Origin: Cognaticolwellia sediminilitoris
Lineage (GTDB): Bacteria > Pseudomonadota > Gammaproteobacteria > Enterobacterales > Alteromonadaceae
Length of the DNA: 64,000 bases
Direction: 5' to 3'
Assembly: GCA_002104535.1 (NCBI GenBank)
Contig: NBOG01000006.1
Coordinates: 412,170-476,169, forward strand
The notes below the pieces were generated by a model, which saw only the letters and a program-made list of their open reading frames with translations, ran no database searches and was not told where the DNA came from. Made by a program: the position numbers and the translations under genes. Positions 8,057-18,542 of the stretch are shown piece after piece (position 1 is the stretch's first letter; each line of letters starts with the position of its first letter).

Positions 8057-8557
8057 ATGTCACTAATAACTAAATCAACTTTTCCTCGTGCAGGCTTTCG
8101 TCGTCGTTTTGCTTCATGGGTATATGACGTGTTACTCGCAATTGCTGTTTACATGACCGCAGGAGCAGCTTCATTTTTAATTATTACTTTATTAGTACGT
8201 TACGGGGCATTTGATTTACAAGGCTACCAGCACTTAAGTGACACTATCAGTAATACCTATTGGTTGCTTTGGCCCAATGAGTTTTGGAAGTTAGCTTGGG
8301 TGGCATTTTTCTTTATTTGGTTTTGGTCTAAAAGTGGTCAAACTTTAGGTATGAAAGCATGGCGTTTAAAAGTCCAAAACCAAGACGGCAGTCTAATCAG
8401 TAAAACGACTGGATTAAAGCGCTTGTTACCAACGTTGCTTGGCTTAGGTAATTTTGCGGTATTGGTCGATAGAAAACATAAATTGAGTCTGCAAGACCGC
8501 TTAACCGACACCGAAGTTGTCCTGTTAACGCTTGAGGCAAATAAAGGCAGGCTTTAA
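8057..8557 (+). CDS. RDD family membrane protein
   Basis: A 166-residue integral membrane protein. The RDD signature Arg is in the N-terminal AGFRRRFASWVYDVLL segment. Hydrophobic segments lie at about 20-45 and 75-95, with the second part of the family motif in GQTLGMKAWRLKV and QDRLTDTEVV near the C-terminus. RDD proteins have been linked to ion transport in some bacteria, but most have no known function. It is convergent with lptG across a bidirectional terminator. The start has only a weak ribosome-binding site. Confidence 0.85.
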   Translation: MSLITKSTFPRAGFRRRFASWVYDVLLAIAVYMTAGAASFLIITLLVRYGAFDLQGYQHLSDTISNTYWLLWPNEFWKLAWVAFFFIWFWSKSGQTLGMKAWRLKVQNQDGSLISKTTGLKRLLPTLLGLGNFAVLVDRKHKLSLQDRLTDTEVVLLTLEANKGRL

Positions 8558-8589
8558 ATCGCTTAGTTGTAATTTCAACTAGAGTAATA

Positions 8590-8630
8590 AAAAAAGAGTT
8601 AAACGATACTAGTCGTTCAACTCTTTTTTT
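8590..8630. terminator. Bidirectional terminator between the RDD gene and lptG
   Basis: A long hairpin with the left arm AAAAAGAGTTAAACGA and the matching arm TCGTTCAACTCTTTTTT. It has one mismatch and A/T runs on both sides, so it can stop transcripts from both convergent genes. Confidence 0.88.
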
Positions 8631-8675
8631 ATGCTTAACTTCTGAAAATAATAAACCCTCAGGGTATTTTTGGCA

Positions 8676-9743
8676 TTAACTGGATCGTTTTTTCATTAAA
8701 TACAAGGCAACGCTGACAAAAATAACACTCGGCATAAATGCCCCGAATATGGCAGGTAATTGATAGACTAAACTCAATGACCCTAATACTTCGTTTACAA
8801 TAAAGAATAGAATCCCCGTTGCCACCCCCATCATAATTCTTGCGCCCATTGATACCGAACGTAATGGACCGAAGATAAACGAAAGTGCCACTAATAACAT
8901 GACAGCCAAAGTGATTGGTTGAGCTACTTTTCGCCAAAAAGCCAGTAAATATCGACTCGGATCTTGTTTGTTTGCTTCGAGGTAATCTAAATAATCATTC
9001 AAACCTCGCAGCGATAATGACTCTGGTTTAACCGTTACTACGCCTAATTTGTCAGGCGTTAATGTAGAATTCCAAACCATAACATCTTGATTGGTGGTTG
9101 TGATTTCTTCAGCCGCTATTGTTGTTTCAGTAACATCCCGTAATTGCCAAGCGTTTTTTTGATAAATCGCACTGTTTGCTGACACCCAACTTGAAAGTTT
9201 AAGTTGCTCATTAAAGCGGTAAACTTGTATGTTTTTTAGTGAACCTTGATCTTGTACTTCACCAATGTGGACAAAGTAATCTCCGTCTTTTGCCCACGTA
9301 CCGCCAGTTGCCGAAATTAAACTACCTCCGGATATAGCTTGTGCTCGAACTTGTCGGGCAGCTGCCTCACCTTGAGGTGCTAACCATTCACCAACCGCCA
9401 TACTAACGATGATTAGCAATAATGCTGACTTCATTACTGATTTAATAATATCAAGGCGAGATAAACCTGCAGCTTGCATTACCACTAATTCACTACTACT
9501 TGCCATCATCCCCATACCGATTAAGCCGCCAATAAGCGCTGACATCGGGAAAAATAACGATACGTCTTGTGGGATTGCGTACAAAACGTATAAAGCAGCA
9601 TGGGCCAAGTCATAATTGCCTTTACCTACTGACTTCATTTGTTCAACAAACTTAATAATGCCGCTTAAGCTAACAAAAACAGCCAAGGTTAGAAAAGTAG
9701 TCGACGCAATGACGCGGCCTATGTACATGTCTAAAATACGCAT
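8676..9743 (-). CDS. lptG: LPS export permease LptG
   Basis: A 355-residue permease of the LptB2FG transporter, which extracts lipopolysaccharide from the inner membrane and feeds it to the LptC/LptA bridge. Three N-terminal membrane segments (about 13-35, 60-80, 95-120) and three C-terminal ones (about 270-350) flank a periplasmic jellyroll domain. YIGRVIASTTFLTL at the start and the RYLLAFWRKVAQPITLAVM coupling-helix region are typical. Length matches E. coli LptG (360 aa). Its ATG directly follows the lptF stop codon with no gap, so the two subunits are coupled. Confidence 0.95.
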   Translation of the reverse strand: MRILDMYIGRVIASTTFLTLAVFVSLSGIIKFVEQMKSVGKGNYDLAHAALYVLYAIPQDVSLFFPMSALIGGLIGMGMMASSSELVVMQAAGLSRLDIIKSVMKSALLLIIVSMAVGEWLAPQGEAAARQVRAQAISGGSLISATGGTWAKDGDYFVHIGEVQDQGSLKNIQVYRFNEQLKLSSWVSANSAIYQKNAWQLRDVTETTIAAEEITTTNQDVMVWNSTLTPDKLGVVTVKPESLSLRGLNDYLDYLEANKQDPSRYLLAFWRKVAQPITLAVMLLVALSFIFGPLRSVSMGARIMMGVATGILFFIVNEVLGSLSLVYQLPAIFGAFMPSVIFVSVALYLMKKRSS

Positions 9744-10868
9744 TTACACAGCCACCTTGGTTTTAGCAATTTTAGCTTTAAATATTCGGCCACTTTTTCG
9801 CCCTTTGACTAACAAACTTAGACCTAGCACTAGCACTATAAAATGCACCGGCCATAAGCCAACACTTTGTGGTACCGAGCCTTTTTCGATACCGGATCGT
9901 AGAGCCGTTAGTAATAAAAAGTAACTTAGAAATAGTAATAACGCAGGTAACATTTTACCAAATTTACCTTGGCGTGGGTTAACAACACTTAACGGCACAG
10001 CAACTAAGGTCATAATAATACAGGCCAGTGGAAACGCGATACGCCATTGGCTTTCGGCACTCGCTTCTAAGGTTTGTTCTTGATAAAGCTCAGACGTGGG
10101 TATGGCACTGAGTTTACGGCGTTTGTGAGCCACTTTTTGATCTTGGATCTGAATATAGTATTTATCAAAAGCAACCTGACGAAATTCTTTGTTTTTTACG
10201 TCATTTTGATAGCGCGTTCCAGCTGATAAAATCAGCCGTTGTGAGCCCGTTTCTTCTTCAACAACTTGACCTGTTGCCGCGTAAACTAAACTTGAATCAA
10301 TGACACTAGCATTCGGGGTGTTTTCATCAGGTAACTGAGCAACAAATACCTTTTCAAAAGTATTGTCATCGCGATTTTTATCATGAATAAAAACCACGGC
10401 TTTTTTATTACCTGTAGTTTGAAAGCGCCCTGCAATAAGTGAGCTTAAACCTGAGTCTGCTGCTATTTGATCTTTAACTTGATATTCATACTCTGCCGCC
10501 ATAGGCGAGAGATAAAGTGTAAACATACCGGTAATAATGGCGGTAACAACACCTAAAATTAGAGTAACCCGCACGACATACCATTCACTTACACCACAGG
10601 CGTGCAAAACGGTCATTTCATTTTCAGCGTAAATTCGCCCGTAAGCCAATAAAACCCCGAGAAAAAAACTCAAGGGTAAAATCATCCCGGCTAGATCGGG
10701 GATTTTCAGACCAATAAACGTCATCACTAAATGCCCCGGAATTCCGCCTTCAGAAGCGTCATCGAGTACACGTACGAATTTATTGCTGATAAAAATTGTC
10801 ATAATGACAAGAAATACCGCCAATTGGGTTTTAGCAACTTCTTTGAGCAAATAACGAAATATAATCAC
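9744..10868 (-). CDS. lptF: LPS export permease LptF
   Basis: A 374-residue partner of LptG with the same plan of six membrane segments around a periplasmic domain. The N-terminus MIIFRYLLKEVAKTQLAVF and the cytoplasmic coupling segment ESQWRIAFPLACIIMTLVAVP fit the family, as does the length (E. coli 366 aa). The start is a GTG with AGGAT 8 bases upstream. It is divergent from pepA across a 238-bp region, the same arrangement as in E. coli. Confidence 0.95.
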   Translation of the reverse strand: MIIFRYLLKEVAKTQLAVFLVIMTIFISNKFVRVLDDASEGGIPGHLVMTFIGLKIPDLAGMILPLSFFLGVLLAYGRIYAENEMTVLHACGVSEWYVVRVTLILGVVTAIITGMFTLYLSPMAAEYEYQVKDQIAADSGLSSLIAGRFQTTGNKKAVVFIHDKNRDDNTFEKVFVAQLPDENTPNASVIDSSLVYAATGQVVEEETGSQRLILSAGTRYQNDVKNKEFRQVAFDKYYIQIQDQKVAHKRRKLSAIPTSELYQEQTLEASAESQWRIAFPLACIIMTLVAVPLSVVNPRQGKFGKMLPALLLFLSYFLLLTALRSGIEKGSVPQSVGLWPVHFIVLVLGLSLLVKGRKSGRIFKAKIAKTKVAV

Positions 10869-11106
10869 AAAGTGATCCTATAAAAACTTAGTTTTTCCTG
10901 ACATACAGCCATTTTTTAAGTAAACTTGTCATTTTAAGCATTAATGAAATGTAAGCTTGTCAGCTAATGCGGTGCAATCCGCCTATAATTATAGCCTTTA
11001 GGGGTATACATTTAAAAGCAAGCTTAGCGATTATTTACTATTTTTAGCAAGTTAAATAGTATATTTTCAATAAAACATACCCATTTGAGTCAAATTAGGA
11101 GACATC

Positions 11107-12612
11107 ATGGAGTTCAGTGTAAAAAGTGGCAGTCCGGAAAAACAACGTAGTGCCTGTATTGTCGTCGGCGTTTTCGAACCACGTCGTTTGTCGGCTATAG
11201 CTGAACAACTAGATGAAATCAGCGAAGGTTATATCAGCAATTTATTACGCCGTGGCGATCTCGAAGGCAAATCGGGTCAAATGTTGTTATTGCATCATGT
11301 TCCTAACATTTTAAGTGAACGCGTTTTATTAGTAGGTTGTGGTAAAGAACGTGAGCTAGACGAACGTCAATATCGCCAAATTATCAGTAAAACCATTAAT
11401 ACATTGAATGAAACCGGTTCAATGGAAGCGGTATGCTTCTTATCAGAATTACATGTTAAAGGTCGCGATACCTACTGGAAAGTACGTCAAGCTATTGAAG
11501 CAACACAAGATTGTCTTTACAGTTTCAACAGTTTAAAAACACGTAAAGAAGAGGCTCGTCGCCCGTTACGTAAAATTGTTTTTAATGTTCCAACACGACG
11601 TGAGCTGCCTATTGGTGAACGTGCTATTAGCCATGGCTTGGCCATCGCTGAAGGTATTACCACCTGTAAAAATGTGGCTAATATGCCGCCAAACATTTGT
11701 AACCCAGCTTACTTAGCGGAACAAGCACAAATTTTGGCTAACGATTACGACAATGTCAGTACGCAAATTGTTGGCGAAAAAGAAATGGAAGAACTCGGCA
11801 TGGGCTCATATTTAGCCGTGGGTCGTGGTTCAGTCAATGAATCGTTAATGAGTATCATTAAATATAGTGGTGCTGATGATGATTCAAAACCACTGGTATT
11901 AGTCGGTAAAGGTTTAACCTTTGACAGTGGCGGTATTTCTTTAAAACCAGGCGCAGGCATGGATGAAATGAAATACGATATGGGTGGTGCGGCTGGCGTG
12001 TTAGGTGCGATGCATTCATTAGCAGAGCTTCAGCTTCCAATAAACGTTATTGGTGTTTTAGCTGGCTGTGAGAACATGCCAAGCAGCAATGCTTATCGAC
12101 CTGGTGACATCTTAACCACTATGTCGGGTCAAACTGTTGAAGTACTTAATACCGATGCTGAAGGCCGTTTAGTGTTATGTGACGCGTTAACCTATGTTGA
12201 ACGTTTTGATCCTGAACTTGTTATCGACGTTGCAACTCTTACTGGTGCTTGTGTTGTGGCTTTAGGTGCACATGCAACTGGCTTGCTTAGCAGTCATAAC
12301 CCGCTAGCTCATGAGTTATTAAATGCCTCTGAGCAAAGTGGCGACCGTGCTTGGCGTTTACCTTTATGGGATGACTATCAAGATCAACTAGAAAGCCCGT
12401 TTGCTGATTTTACCAATTTAGGTGGTAAAGAAGCCGGTACTATTACCGCCGCGTGCTTCTTATCTAAATTTACCAAAAAATATCATTGGGCTCATTTAGA
12501 TATTGCTGGTACAGCATGGCGCAGTGGCAAAAACAAAGGCTCAACCGGCCGACCTGTTAGTATGCTAACGCAATTTTTATTAAATCGTTCTGGCGCTGAG
12601 CTAGGCGAATAA
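11107..12612 (+). CDS. pepA: Leucyl aminopeptidase PepA
   Basis: A 501-residue M17 aminopeptidase that removes N-terminal residues; in E. coli it also binds DNA in Xer recombination and carAB control. The signature [10 protein letters not shown] begins at residue 348. Metal ligands are carried by [10 protein letters not shown] and KYDMGGA upstream of it, and by the Asp/Glu of the signature. Length equals the E. coli enzyme (503 aa). AGGAGA sits 5 bases before the ATG. It is the first gene of pepA-holC-valS, the conserved gammaproteobacterial order. Confidence 0.96.
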   Translation: MEFSVKSGSPEKQRSACIVVGVFEPRRLSAIAEQLDEISEGYISNLLRRGDLEGKSGQMLLLHHVPNILSERVLLVGCGKERELDERQYRQIISKTINTLNETGSMEAVCFLSELHVKGRDTYWKVRQAIEATQDCLYSFNSLKTRKEEARRPLRKIVFNVPTRRELPIGERAISHGLAIAEGITTCKNVANMPPNICNPAYLAEQAQILANDYDNVSTQIVGEKEMEELGMGSYLAVGRGSVNESLMSIIKYSGADDDSKPLVLVGKGLTFDSGGISLKPGAGMDEMKYDMGGAAGVLGAMHSLAELQLPINVIGVLAGCENMPSSNAYRPGDILTTMSGQTVEVLNTDAEGRLVLCDALTYVERFDPELVIDVATLTGACVVALGAHATGLLSSHNPLAHELLNASEQSGDRAWRLPLWDDYQDQLESPFADFTNLGGKEAGTITAACFLSKFTKKYHWAHLDIAGTAWRSGKNKGSTGRPVSMLTQFLLNRSGAELGE

Positions 12613-12642
12613 GTCGTTATTGAGCTTTAAAGCGGAACCGTT

Positions 12643-13119
12643 ATGCAAACCCAAGCCATGTTCTACAGCATTGAAGAACAAAGTAAAGTTAGCGGTGTAA
12701 CTGATGAACAGTTACACCTGCACTATGCGTGTCTGCAAGCCGCTCATTTCTATCGACAAAACCAACGCGTATTTATTTACACGCAAGATCAACAAAGTGC
12801 TCATGACATTGATGAAATGTTATGGGCTTTTGAACCAACAAGTTTTGTGCCGCATAATTTAATTGGCGAAGGTCCAAAGCAAGGTGCAGCTGTTGAAATC
12901 AGTTGGCAAGCACCGACTAATCGCCGCGCAGTACTCATTAATTTAACCAGCAATGTACCTAACTTTGCTAACCAATTTTCGTATCTGATAGATTTTGTTC
13001 CAAGTGATGACGTGCAAAAAGAACAAGCCAGAAATCGCTTTCGCACTTGCAGACAATGGGGCTTCAAAGTAACCCACCAAGTTGCAAGCGCACCACAAAC
13101 TATCGATACCGCAAGTTAA
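12643..13119 (+). CDS. holC: DNA polymerase III chi subunit HolC
   Basis: A 158-residue clamp-loader accessory protein that links the polymerase III holoenzyme to single-strand-binding protein. Family features are the N-terminal [12 protein letters not shown] segment, [20 protein letters not shown], the [17 protein letters not shown] stretch, and [10 protein letters not shown] near the end. It is 30 bp downstream of pepA and 22 bp upstream of the valS ATG, so the three are very likely one transcript. Confidence 0.93.
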   Translation: MQTQAMFYSIEEQSKVSGVTDEQLHLHYACLQAAHFYRQNQRVFIYTQDQQSAHDIDEMLWAFEPTSFVPHNLIGEGPKQGAAVEISWQAPTNRRAVLINLTSNVPNFANQFSYLIDFVPSDDVQKEQARNRFRTCRQWGFKVTHQVASAPQTIDTAS

Positions 13120-13141
13120 AACTCTTCTGACGGAAACTCTG

Positions 13142-15997
13142 ATGGAAAAAACATTTAACCCCTCTGACATTGAACAATCCCTTTACAAAAGCTGGGAAGA
13201 ACAAGGTTACTTTAGCCCGACAAGCGAAGGTGACGGCTATTGTATTGCCATTCCACCACCCAATGTCACCGGCAGTTTGCACATGGGCCACGCCTTTCAA
13301 CAAACGATTATGGATACCCTAATTCGTTATCAGCGTATGCAAGGTAAAAGTGCTTTGTGGCAAACAGGTTGTGATCATGCTGGTATCGCCACACAAATGG
13401 TGGTTGAGCGTAAGTTAGCCGCAGAAGAAGAGAAAACTCGCCATGACTATGGTCGTGATGCTTTTATCGATAAAGTCTGGGAATGGAAAGAACAATCTGG
13501 CGGTACTATCAGCGAACAAATGCGACGCTTAGGTAACTCAATTGATTGGTCTCGTGAACGTTTCACCATGGACGACGGTATGTCTGAAGCCGTTCAAGAA
13601 GTCTTTGTGCGTTTATTTGAAGATGACTTGATTTATCGCGGTAAGCGTTTAGTTAACTGGGATCCTAAATTCCATACTGCAATCTCTGATCTAGAAGTCG
13701 AGAACAAAGACAAAAAAGGTCATATGTGGCACTTGCGTTACCCACTTGCAAATGGCGCAAAAACAGCTGACGGCAAAGACTACTTAGTAGTTGCTACCAC
13801 TCGACCTGAAACTGTTTTGGGTGATACGGGTGTTGCCGTTAATCCAAAAGACCCGCGCTACCAAGACCTGATTGGCCAGCAAGTGTTGTTGCCATTAGTT
13901 AACCGTTTAATCCCGATTGTTGGCGATGATCATGCTGACATGGATAAAGGTACCGGTTGTGTAAAAATAACCCCTGCCCATGACTTTAACGATAACGAAG
14001 TTGGCAAGCGTCATAACCTTCCGTTAATTAATATTTTAGACAAAAATGCCGCTATTTTAGCAACCGCTGAAGTTTATGCTAATAATGGCGAAGAGTCAGA
14101 CGCTTACAGTGCTGAGTTACCGGCTGAATTTGCCGGTATGGATCGCTTTGTTGCCCGTAAAGCTATTGTTGCTGCTTTTGATGCATTAGGTCTATTAGTT
14201 GAAGTTAAAGAGCACGATTTAGTAGCACCTTATGGTGATCGCTCGGGTGTTATTATTGAGCCCTTATTGACCGACCAATGGTATGTTAGAGCTGCGCCAT
14301 TAGCTGGCCCTGCAGTGGCCGCTGTTGAAAGTGGTGAAATAGAATTCGTACCAAAACAATACGAAAATATGTACAACGCTTGGATGCGTGATATTCAAGA
14401 CTGGTGTATTTCACGTCAACTATGGTGGGGACATCGTATTCCCGCTTGGTACGACGAGTCTGGCGGAGTATATGTTGGGCGTAGTGAAGCTGAAGTTAGA
14501 GAAAAACACAACATAGCCGCTGATATTAAACTAAATCAAGACAATGACGTTCTAGACACGTGGTTTTCATCAGCGCTTTGGACATTCTCAACCCTAGGCT
14601 GGCCGAACAACATGGAAGATATGAAGAAATTCCATTCTACCGATGTGCTCGTTACTGGCTTTGATATTATTTTCTTTTGGGTTGCCCGCATGATCATGAT
14701 GACCATGCACTTCATAAAAGATGAAAATGGCAAACCACAAGTGCCGTTTAAAAAGGTTTATGTTACTGGTCTTATTCGCGATGAAAATGGCGATAAAATG
14801 AGTAAATCTAAAGGTAATGTTGTTGATCCGCTTGATATGATCGATGGTATTTCTTTGGAAGATTTACTCGAAAAACGCACCGGTAATATGATGCAGCCTC
14901 AATTGGCGAAAAAAATTACTAAGTTAACTAAAAAAGAATATCCAGAAGGCATTGAAGCTCACGGCACTGACGCGCTGCGCTTTACATTAACCTCTGTTGC
15001 CTCAACCGGTCGTGATATTAGTTGGGACATGAAACGTTTAGAAGGTTACCGCAATTTTTGTAATAAATTATGGAATGCCAGCCGCTACGTATTAATGAAT
15101 ACCGAAGAGCAAGATTGTGGGAAAAACGGTGGAGAGCTAGAGCTTTCGCTTGCTGACCGTTGGATTTTAGGCCAATTTCAACAAACGGTGAAAACGGTTC
15201 ATGAAGCCTTTGAATCGTTCCGCTTTGACTTAGCTTCACAAGCGCTGTACGAATTCACTTGGAATCAGTTCTGTGATTGGTATTTAGAATTAACTAAGCC
15301 GGTATTATTTAAAGGTACTGAAGCACAGCAACGCGGTACTCGTCATACATTAGTTAATGTATTAGAAAATTTACTGCGCTTAATGCATCCGATTATGCCT
15401 TTTATCACCGAAACAATTTGGCAACGTGTTGTGCCTTTAACAAATTTTGAGAAAACTGCTGACAGTATTATGGTTCAGCCATTTCCACAATTTGATCAAA
15501 GCCAATGTGACCAAACGGCAATTGATGATTTAGAGTGGGTTAAACAATTTGTTATTGCTATTCGTAATATCCGTGGTGAAATGGATATCGCGCCGAGCAA
15601 ACCACTGCCAGTTTTATTGAAAAACGTTAATCATGACGATAAGCGTCGCTTGGATGAGAATGAAAATTTCATTAGCGCATTAGCTAAACTTGAAAGTATC
15701 TCACTATTAGCTGACGACGAAAAAGGACCAGCATCTGCTAGTGCTATTGTCGGTGAGCTATCTGTGTTAATTCCAATGGCTGGCTTAATTGACAAAGATG
15801 CCGAGCTGACACGTTTAGATAAAGCTATTGAAAAGCTTACTAAAGATGCAGAACGTGTGCGCGGTAAACTTAGCAATGAAAACTTTGTTGGTAAAGCGCC
15901 AGAAGCGGTCATCAATAAAGAAAAGGCAAAATTAGCGGAAGCTGAATCAAGCTTAGGTAAAATGGTTGACCAGCGTGCAGAGATTGCTGCTCTGTAA
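13142..15997 (+). CDS. valS: Valyl-tRNA synthetase ValS
   Basis: A 951-residue class I synthetase, the same length as E. coli ValS. The [13 protein letters not shown] motif (the HIGH element) is at about 40-50 and KMSKS near 553. The editing domain lies between them, the anticodon-binding domain follows, and a C-terminal coiled coil occupies about 880-945. I chose the ATG at 13142 ([12 protein letters not shown]): GGAAA lies 7-11 bases before it. A longer frame from 13082 would overlap the holC end and add 20 residues absent from the family. Confidence 0.96.
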   Translation: MEKTFNPSDIEQSLYKSWEEQGYFSPTSEGDGYCIAIPPPNVTGSLHMGHAFQQTIMDTLIRYQRMQGKSALWQTGCDHAGIATQMVVERKLAAEEEKTRHDYGRDAFIDKVWEWKEQSGGTISEQMRRLGNSIDWSRERFTMDDGMSEAVQEVFVRLFEDDLIYRGKRLVNWDPKFHTAISDLEVENKDKKGHMWHLRYPLANGAKTADGKDYLVVATTRPETVLGDTGVAVNPKDPRYQDLIGQQVLLPLVNRLIPIVGDDHADMDKGTGCVKITPAHDFNDNEVGKRHNLPLINILDKNAAILATAEVYANNGEESDAYSAELPAEFAGMDRFVARKAIVAAFDALGLLVEVKEHDLVAPYGDRSGVIIEPLLTDQWYVRAAPLAGPAVAAVESGEIEFVPKQYENMYNAWMRDIQDWCISRQLWWGHRIPAWYDESGGVYVGRSEAEVREKHNIAADIKLNQDNDVLDTWFSSALWTFSTLGWPNNMEDMKKFHSTDVLVTGFDIIFFWVARMIMMTMHFIKDENGKPQVPFKKVYVTGLIRDENGDKMSKSKGNVVDPLDMIDGISLEDLLEKRTGNMMQPQLAKKITKLTKKEYPEGIEAHGTDALRFTLTSVASTGRDISWDMKRLEGYRNFCNKLWNASRYVLMNTEEQDCGKNGGELELSLADRWILGQFQQTVKTVHEAFESFRFDLASQALYEFTWNQFCDWYLELTKPVLFKGTEAQQRGTRHTLVNVLENLLRLMHPIMPFITETIWQRVVPLTNFEKTADSIMVQPFPQFDQSQCDQTAIDDLEWVKQFVIAIRNIRGEMDIAPSKPLPVLLKNVNHDDKRRLDENENFISALAKLESISLLADDEKGPASASAIVGELSVLIPMAGLIDKDAELTRLDKAIEKLTKDAERVRGKLSNENFVGKAPEAVINKEKAKLAEAESSLGKMVDQRAEIAAL

Positions 15998-16020
15998 ACT
16001 TGTTAAATAAAAAGTCTTTA

Positions 16021-16050
16021 AAAGCCAGTATCTTAGCTGGCTTTTTTTTA
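16021..16050 (+). terminator. Terminator of pepA-holC-valS
   Basis: The stem AAAAGCCAG / CTGGCTTTT with an 8-base loop is followed by eight T residues, 24 bases past the valS stop. The same stem sequence recurs at three other terminators in the window. Confidence 0.92.
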
Positions 16051-16099
16051 CTTTAAAAAAGTATAACAATCTACACATTTTTAGAGATTCCTAATTTTT

Positions 16100-16301
16100 A
16101 TTGTGTTAATATGTTCTCGCGTTGAGTTTTTGCGTTTCGGGAGAAGGAGAGATCATAGAGTCATAGACCATTGATCAGCCTAGACGCTTTAATATGTGTT
16201 ACTGGAAACCTTTCTCTGTCTGTACTTTAGGTAGAGGGCATTTACTCCGTATATGGCCGTTTTGGCTAAACTTTAATTTTTGAACTGCGAGAAATGTTAG
16301 T
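16100..16301 (+). promoter_or_regulatory. Long 5' leader of the cold-shock gene
   Basis: About 200 bp of non-coding sequence precede the csp start. A TAATAT box near 16107-16112 could be the -10 element, which would give a leader of about 185 nt. Purine-rich GAGAAGGAGAG near the start can partly pair with CCTTTCTCTGTC about 60 bases later. Long structured leaders are typical of cspA-type genes, whose mRNA refolds at low temperature. The exact promoter and fold are inferences. Confidence 0.5.
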
Positions 16302-16511
16302 ATGTCTGATACAGTAACTGGTAAAGTAAAATTTTTTAACGAATCTAAAGGATTTGGTTTCATCGAGCAAGATAACGGCCCAGACGTTTTTGTTCACTTC
16401 AGCGCGATCTCTGGTGACGGCTTCCGTACTTTAGTAGACGGTCAAGCAGTAACTTTCAGCGTAAAACAAGGCCAAAAAGGTCCTGAAGCTGAAAACGTAG
16501 TTGCTTCTTAA
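16302..16511 (+). CDS. CspA-family cold-shock protein
   Basis: A 69-residue single cold-shock domain that binds single-stranded RNA and DNA. RNP1 is KGFGFIEQ and RNP2 is VFVHFSAI; the start [12 protein letters not shown] is canonical. It would act as an RNA chaperone. The ribosome-binding site is weak, which fits leader-controlled translation. It is monocistronic, ending at a strong terminator shared with convergent hemH. Which Csp paralogue it is cannot be told from one sequence. Confidence 0.95.
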   Translation: MSDTVTGKVKFFNESKGFGFIEQDNGPDVFVHFSAISGDGFRTLVDGQAVTFSVKQGQKGPEAENVVAS

Positions 16512-16537
16512 TCTATAGTTAATCCTAAAGATTATAT

Positions 16538-16567
16538 AAAAAAACGAAACATTAGTTTCGTTTTTTT
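16538..16567. terminator. Bidirectional terminator between csp and hemH
   Basis: The stem AAAAAACGAAAC / GTTTCGTTTTTT with a 4-base loop lies between two convergent genes. A and T runs on both sides make it usable in both directions. Confidence 0.9.
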
Positions 16568-16597
16568 CGTTTCTAAGCCCCAAAAATTAGCTGAAAC

Positions 16598-17614
16598 CTA
16601 ACTGATATGTGGCTCAATTAAATCAATCATCGCCGCTATATGTTGGTCATTATCATTCAACGCTGGAATATAATGGTATTGCTCACCACCAGCACCAAGA
16701 AAGATATCTTTGTTTTCGTGCACCAATTCTTCCAAAGTTTCTAAGCAATCTGCACTAAATGCTGGGCTGATAATAGCAACGTGCTTATGTCCATCTAACG
16801 CTAAGGTTGTTAGTGTTTCATCAGTGTAAGGTTTTAGCCACTCAGCTTTACCAAAACGCGATTGAAAGGTCATAACATAATCATCTTTTGTAAAACCCAG
16901 AGCTTCAACCACCAAACGTGTAGTTTTATGGCTAAAACAGTAATAAGGGTCGCCTTGCTCCAGAAAATACTTGGGCATGCCATGATAAGAAAATACTAAT
17001 TTATCTGGTTTACCATTAACTTGAATATGCTCATTTATACTGTCGGCTAATGCGGCAATGTACAATGGGTGATCATGATAGCCACTTTGAAAATGAATGC
17101 TTGGGATCCAACGCCAGGTTTTAATTTTATTAAATACCGCGTCAAACGTTGCTCCGGTAGTTGGCCCTGCATATTGTGGGTATAAAGGTAGCACAATAAT
17201 GTTATCAACACCTTGCGCTTGAAAGTTATCTAAAGCGGTAGCAATTGCCGGCGAGCCATAGCGCATAGCAACGTCAACCAGCACTTTATCTCCATACTTT
17301 TCGGTCAGAATTTTTTCTACTTTACACTTTTGTTGCTGACTTATCACCATCAAGGGCGAGCCTTGCTCAGTCCATATGCTTTTATACAATTTTGCTGATT
17401 TTTTTGGGCGAACCCTAAGGATAATACCGTGTAAAATAAACCACCAAATTAAACGAGGGATTTCTACTACACGAGGATCCGATAAAAATTCTCGCAAGTA
17501 CCGTCTAAGCGCTCCTGCCGTTGGGCTATCAGGTGTGCCTAAATTAGTTAACAACACACCCGTTTTTGCGGTGCAATCATGAATTTTCTTACTCTGTCCT
17601 GCAAATCTTGACAT
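16598..17614 (-). CDS. hemH: Ferrochelatase HemH
   Basis: A 338-residue enzyme that inserts ferrous iron into protoporphyrin IX, the last step of haem synthesis. The N-terminal GVLLTNLGTPDSPT and the active-site SYHGMPK (His near residue 208) are diagnostic, as is FQSRFGKAEWLKPYT. Near the C-terminus SPAFSADCLETLEE carries the conserved Glu pair. It starts 9 bp after the end of the glutathione peroxidase gene on the same strand, so the two are probably co-transcribed. The nearby ccm cluster uses haem. Confidence 0.95.
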   Translation of the reverse strand: MSRFAGQSKKIHDCTAKTGVLLTNLGTPDSPTAGALRRYLREFLSDPRVVEIPRLIWWFILHGIILRVRPKKSAKLYKSIWTEQGSPLMVISQQQKCKVEKILTEKYGDKVLVDVAMRYGSPAIATALDNFQAQGVDNIIVLPLYPQYAGPTTGATFDAVFNKIKTWRWIPSIHFQSGYHDHPLYIAALADSINEHIQVNGKPDKLVFSYHGMPKYFLEQGDPYYCFSHKTTRLVVEALGFTKDDYVMTFQSRFGKAEWLKPYTDETLTTLALDGHKHVAIISPAFSADCLETLEELVHENKDIFLGAGGEQYHYIPALNDNDQHIAAMIDLIEPHIS

Positions 17615-17623
17615 AAAGCTTCT

Positions 17624-18202
17624 CTATATAATGTCGTTAATGGCGTCGACAAAAACTGCTGAATCAGGTGTAACTCGACTATTAAAGTGCCGAACGTTTT
17701 TACCATCAGCACTGACTAAATACTTATAAAAATTCCATTTAGGTGCAGTGGCTTTATCAGCTAAGTGTTTAAAAATAGGATGAACATCATTACCCCATAC
17801 ATGCACAGGTGCAATCATGGTAAAAGTGACACCGTAATTAACAAAACAAATATCTGCGGTGTCTTTCTCGTCATCTTCTTCTTGAAAAAAGTCATCTGAA
17901 GGAAAACCAATAACCACTAATCCTTGGTCTTTATATTTTTTATGGATAGTTTCCAGCGCTGTAAATTGTGGTGTGAAACCACAATGACTTGCGGTATTAA
18001 CAATAAGTACCGGTTTGCCTGCAGTTAACGTGCATAAGTTAATGGTTTCGCTGGCATGTAACTTTTTCTCTGTGTGTTGAAGAAATGCTAAACATTGCTG
18101 TGATTTGTCCGAGGAGATTAATTCTTCCGCATCTACCGTTTGCTGAGCTTTGGCACATAGCGTGGTAAAAATGAATACTGCCGAGATACATAACTTTTTC
18201 AT
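17624..18202 (-). CDS. Periplasmic glutathione peroxidase family protein
   Basis: A 192-residue thiol peroxidase with a cleavable signal peptide (MKKLCISAVFIFTTLCAKAQ). The peroxidatic Cys is in NTASHCGFTPQ, with a second Cys in DICFVNYGVTF that could resolve the disulfide. WNFYKYLV supplies the conserved Trp and Asn. The usual NQFGGQEPG loop is altered to DDFFQEEDD but keeps one Gln. I chose the ATG at 18202, which has AAGGAAG just upstream, over an 11-residue longer frame. It is a Cys form, not selenocysteine. It probably defends the envelope against peroxides and shares a transcript with hemH. Confidence 0.87.
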   Translation of the reverse strand: MKKLCISAVFIFTTLCAKAQQTVDAEELISSDKSQQCLAFLQHTEKKLHASETINLCTLTAGKPVLIVNTASHCGFTPQFTALETIHKKYKDQGLVVIGFPSDDFFQEEDDEKDTADICFVNYGVTFTMIAPVHVWGNDVHPIFKHLADKATAPKWNFYKYLVSADGKNVRHFNSRVTPDSAVFVDAINDII

Positions 18203-18542
18203 AAACTTCCTTTTTAAAGCGCTTTCAAACGCCATTTCATCGTAGTTTCACCAGCAAAGTAATTCTCTATGCTAATGATAAGCCGATATTAATTTATTAT
18301 AGGCTCTAATACGAGTGAACAAAATAAATTGATCACTTTATTACCGATAATTTGATTTAAAAAATTTATACACAAGCGCAGTTACTAGCCTTTATTGAGC
18401 AATATAGTATCATACGAGAAATTGAGTGCGATTAAAGTCGTAATAGTGTGACATAAGTCAAAATTTAAGGCTTGATATTACGTTATTATCAACGCATTAG
18501 TCCGTGTTTCGAAATCGATACCTAACCATTAAGTGAAAAAGT
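18203..18542. promoter_or_regulatory. Divergent regulatory region between gpx-hemH and ccmABCDE
   Basis: 340 bp without a gene. Two symmetric elements upstream of ccmA stand out. At 18449-18460, TGACATAAGTCA has FNR/CRP-like TGAC...GTCA arms. At 18472-18492, TTGATA and TATCAA arms are 9 bases apart. The first could be an FNR-type site for oxygen control of cytochrome maturation, but the flanking bases are imperfect. No clear -35/-10 pair can be assigned. Confidence 0.35.

Noticed and set aside
13082..13141. Longer valS start overlapping holC
   Set aside because: The family length and GGAAA placement favour 13142; the extra 20 residues are read from the holC end.
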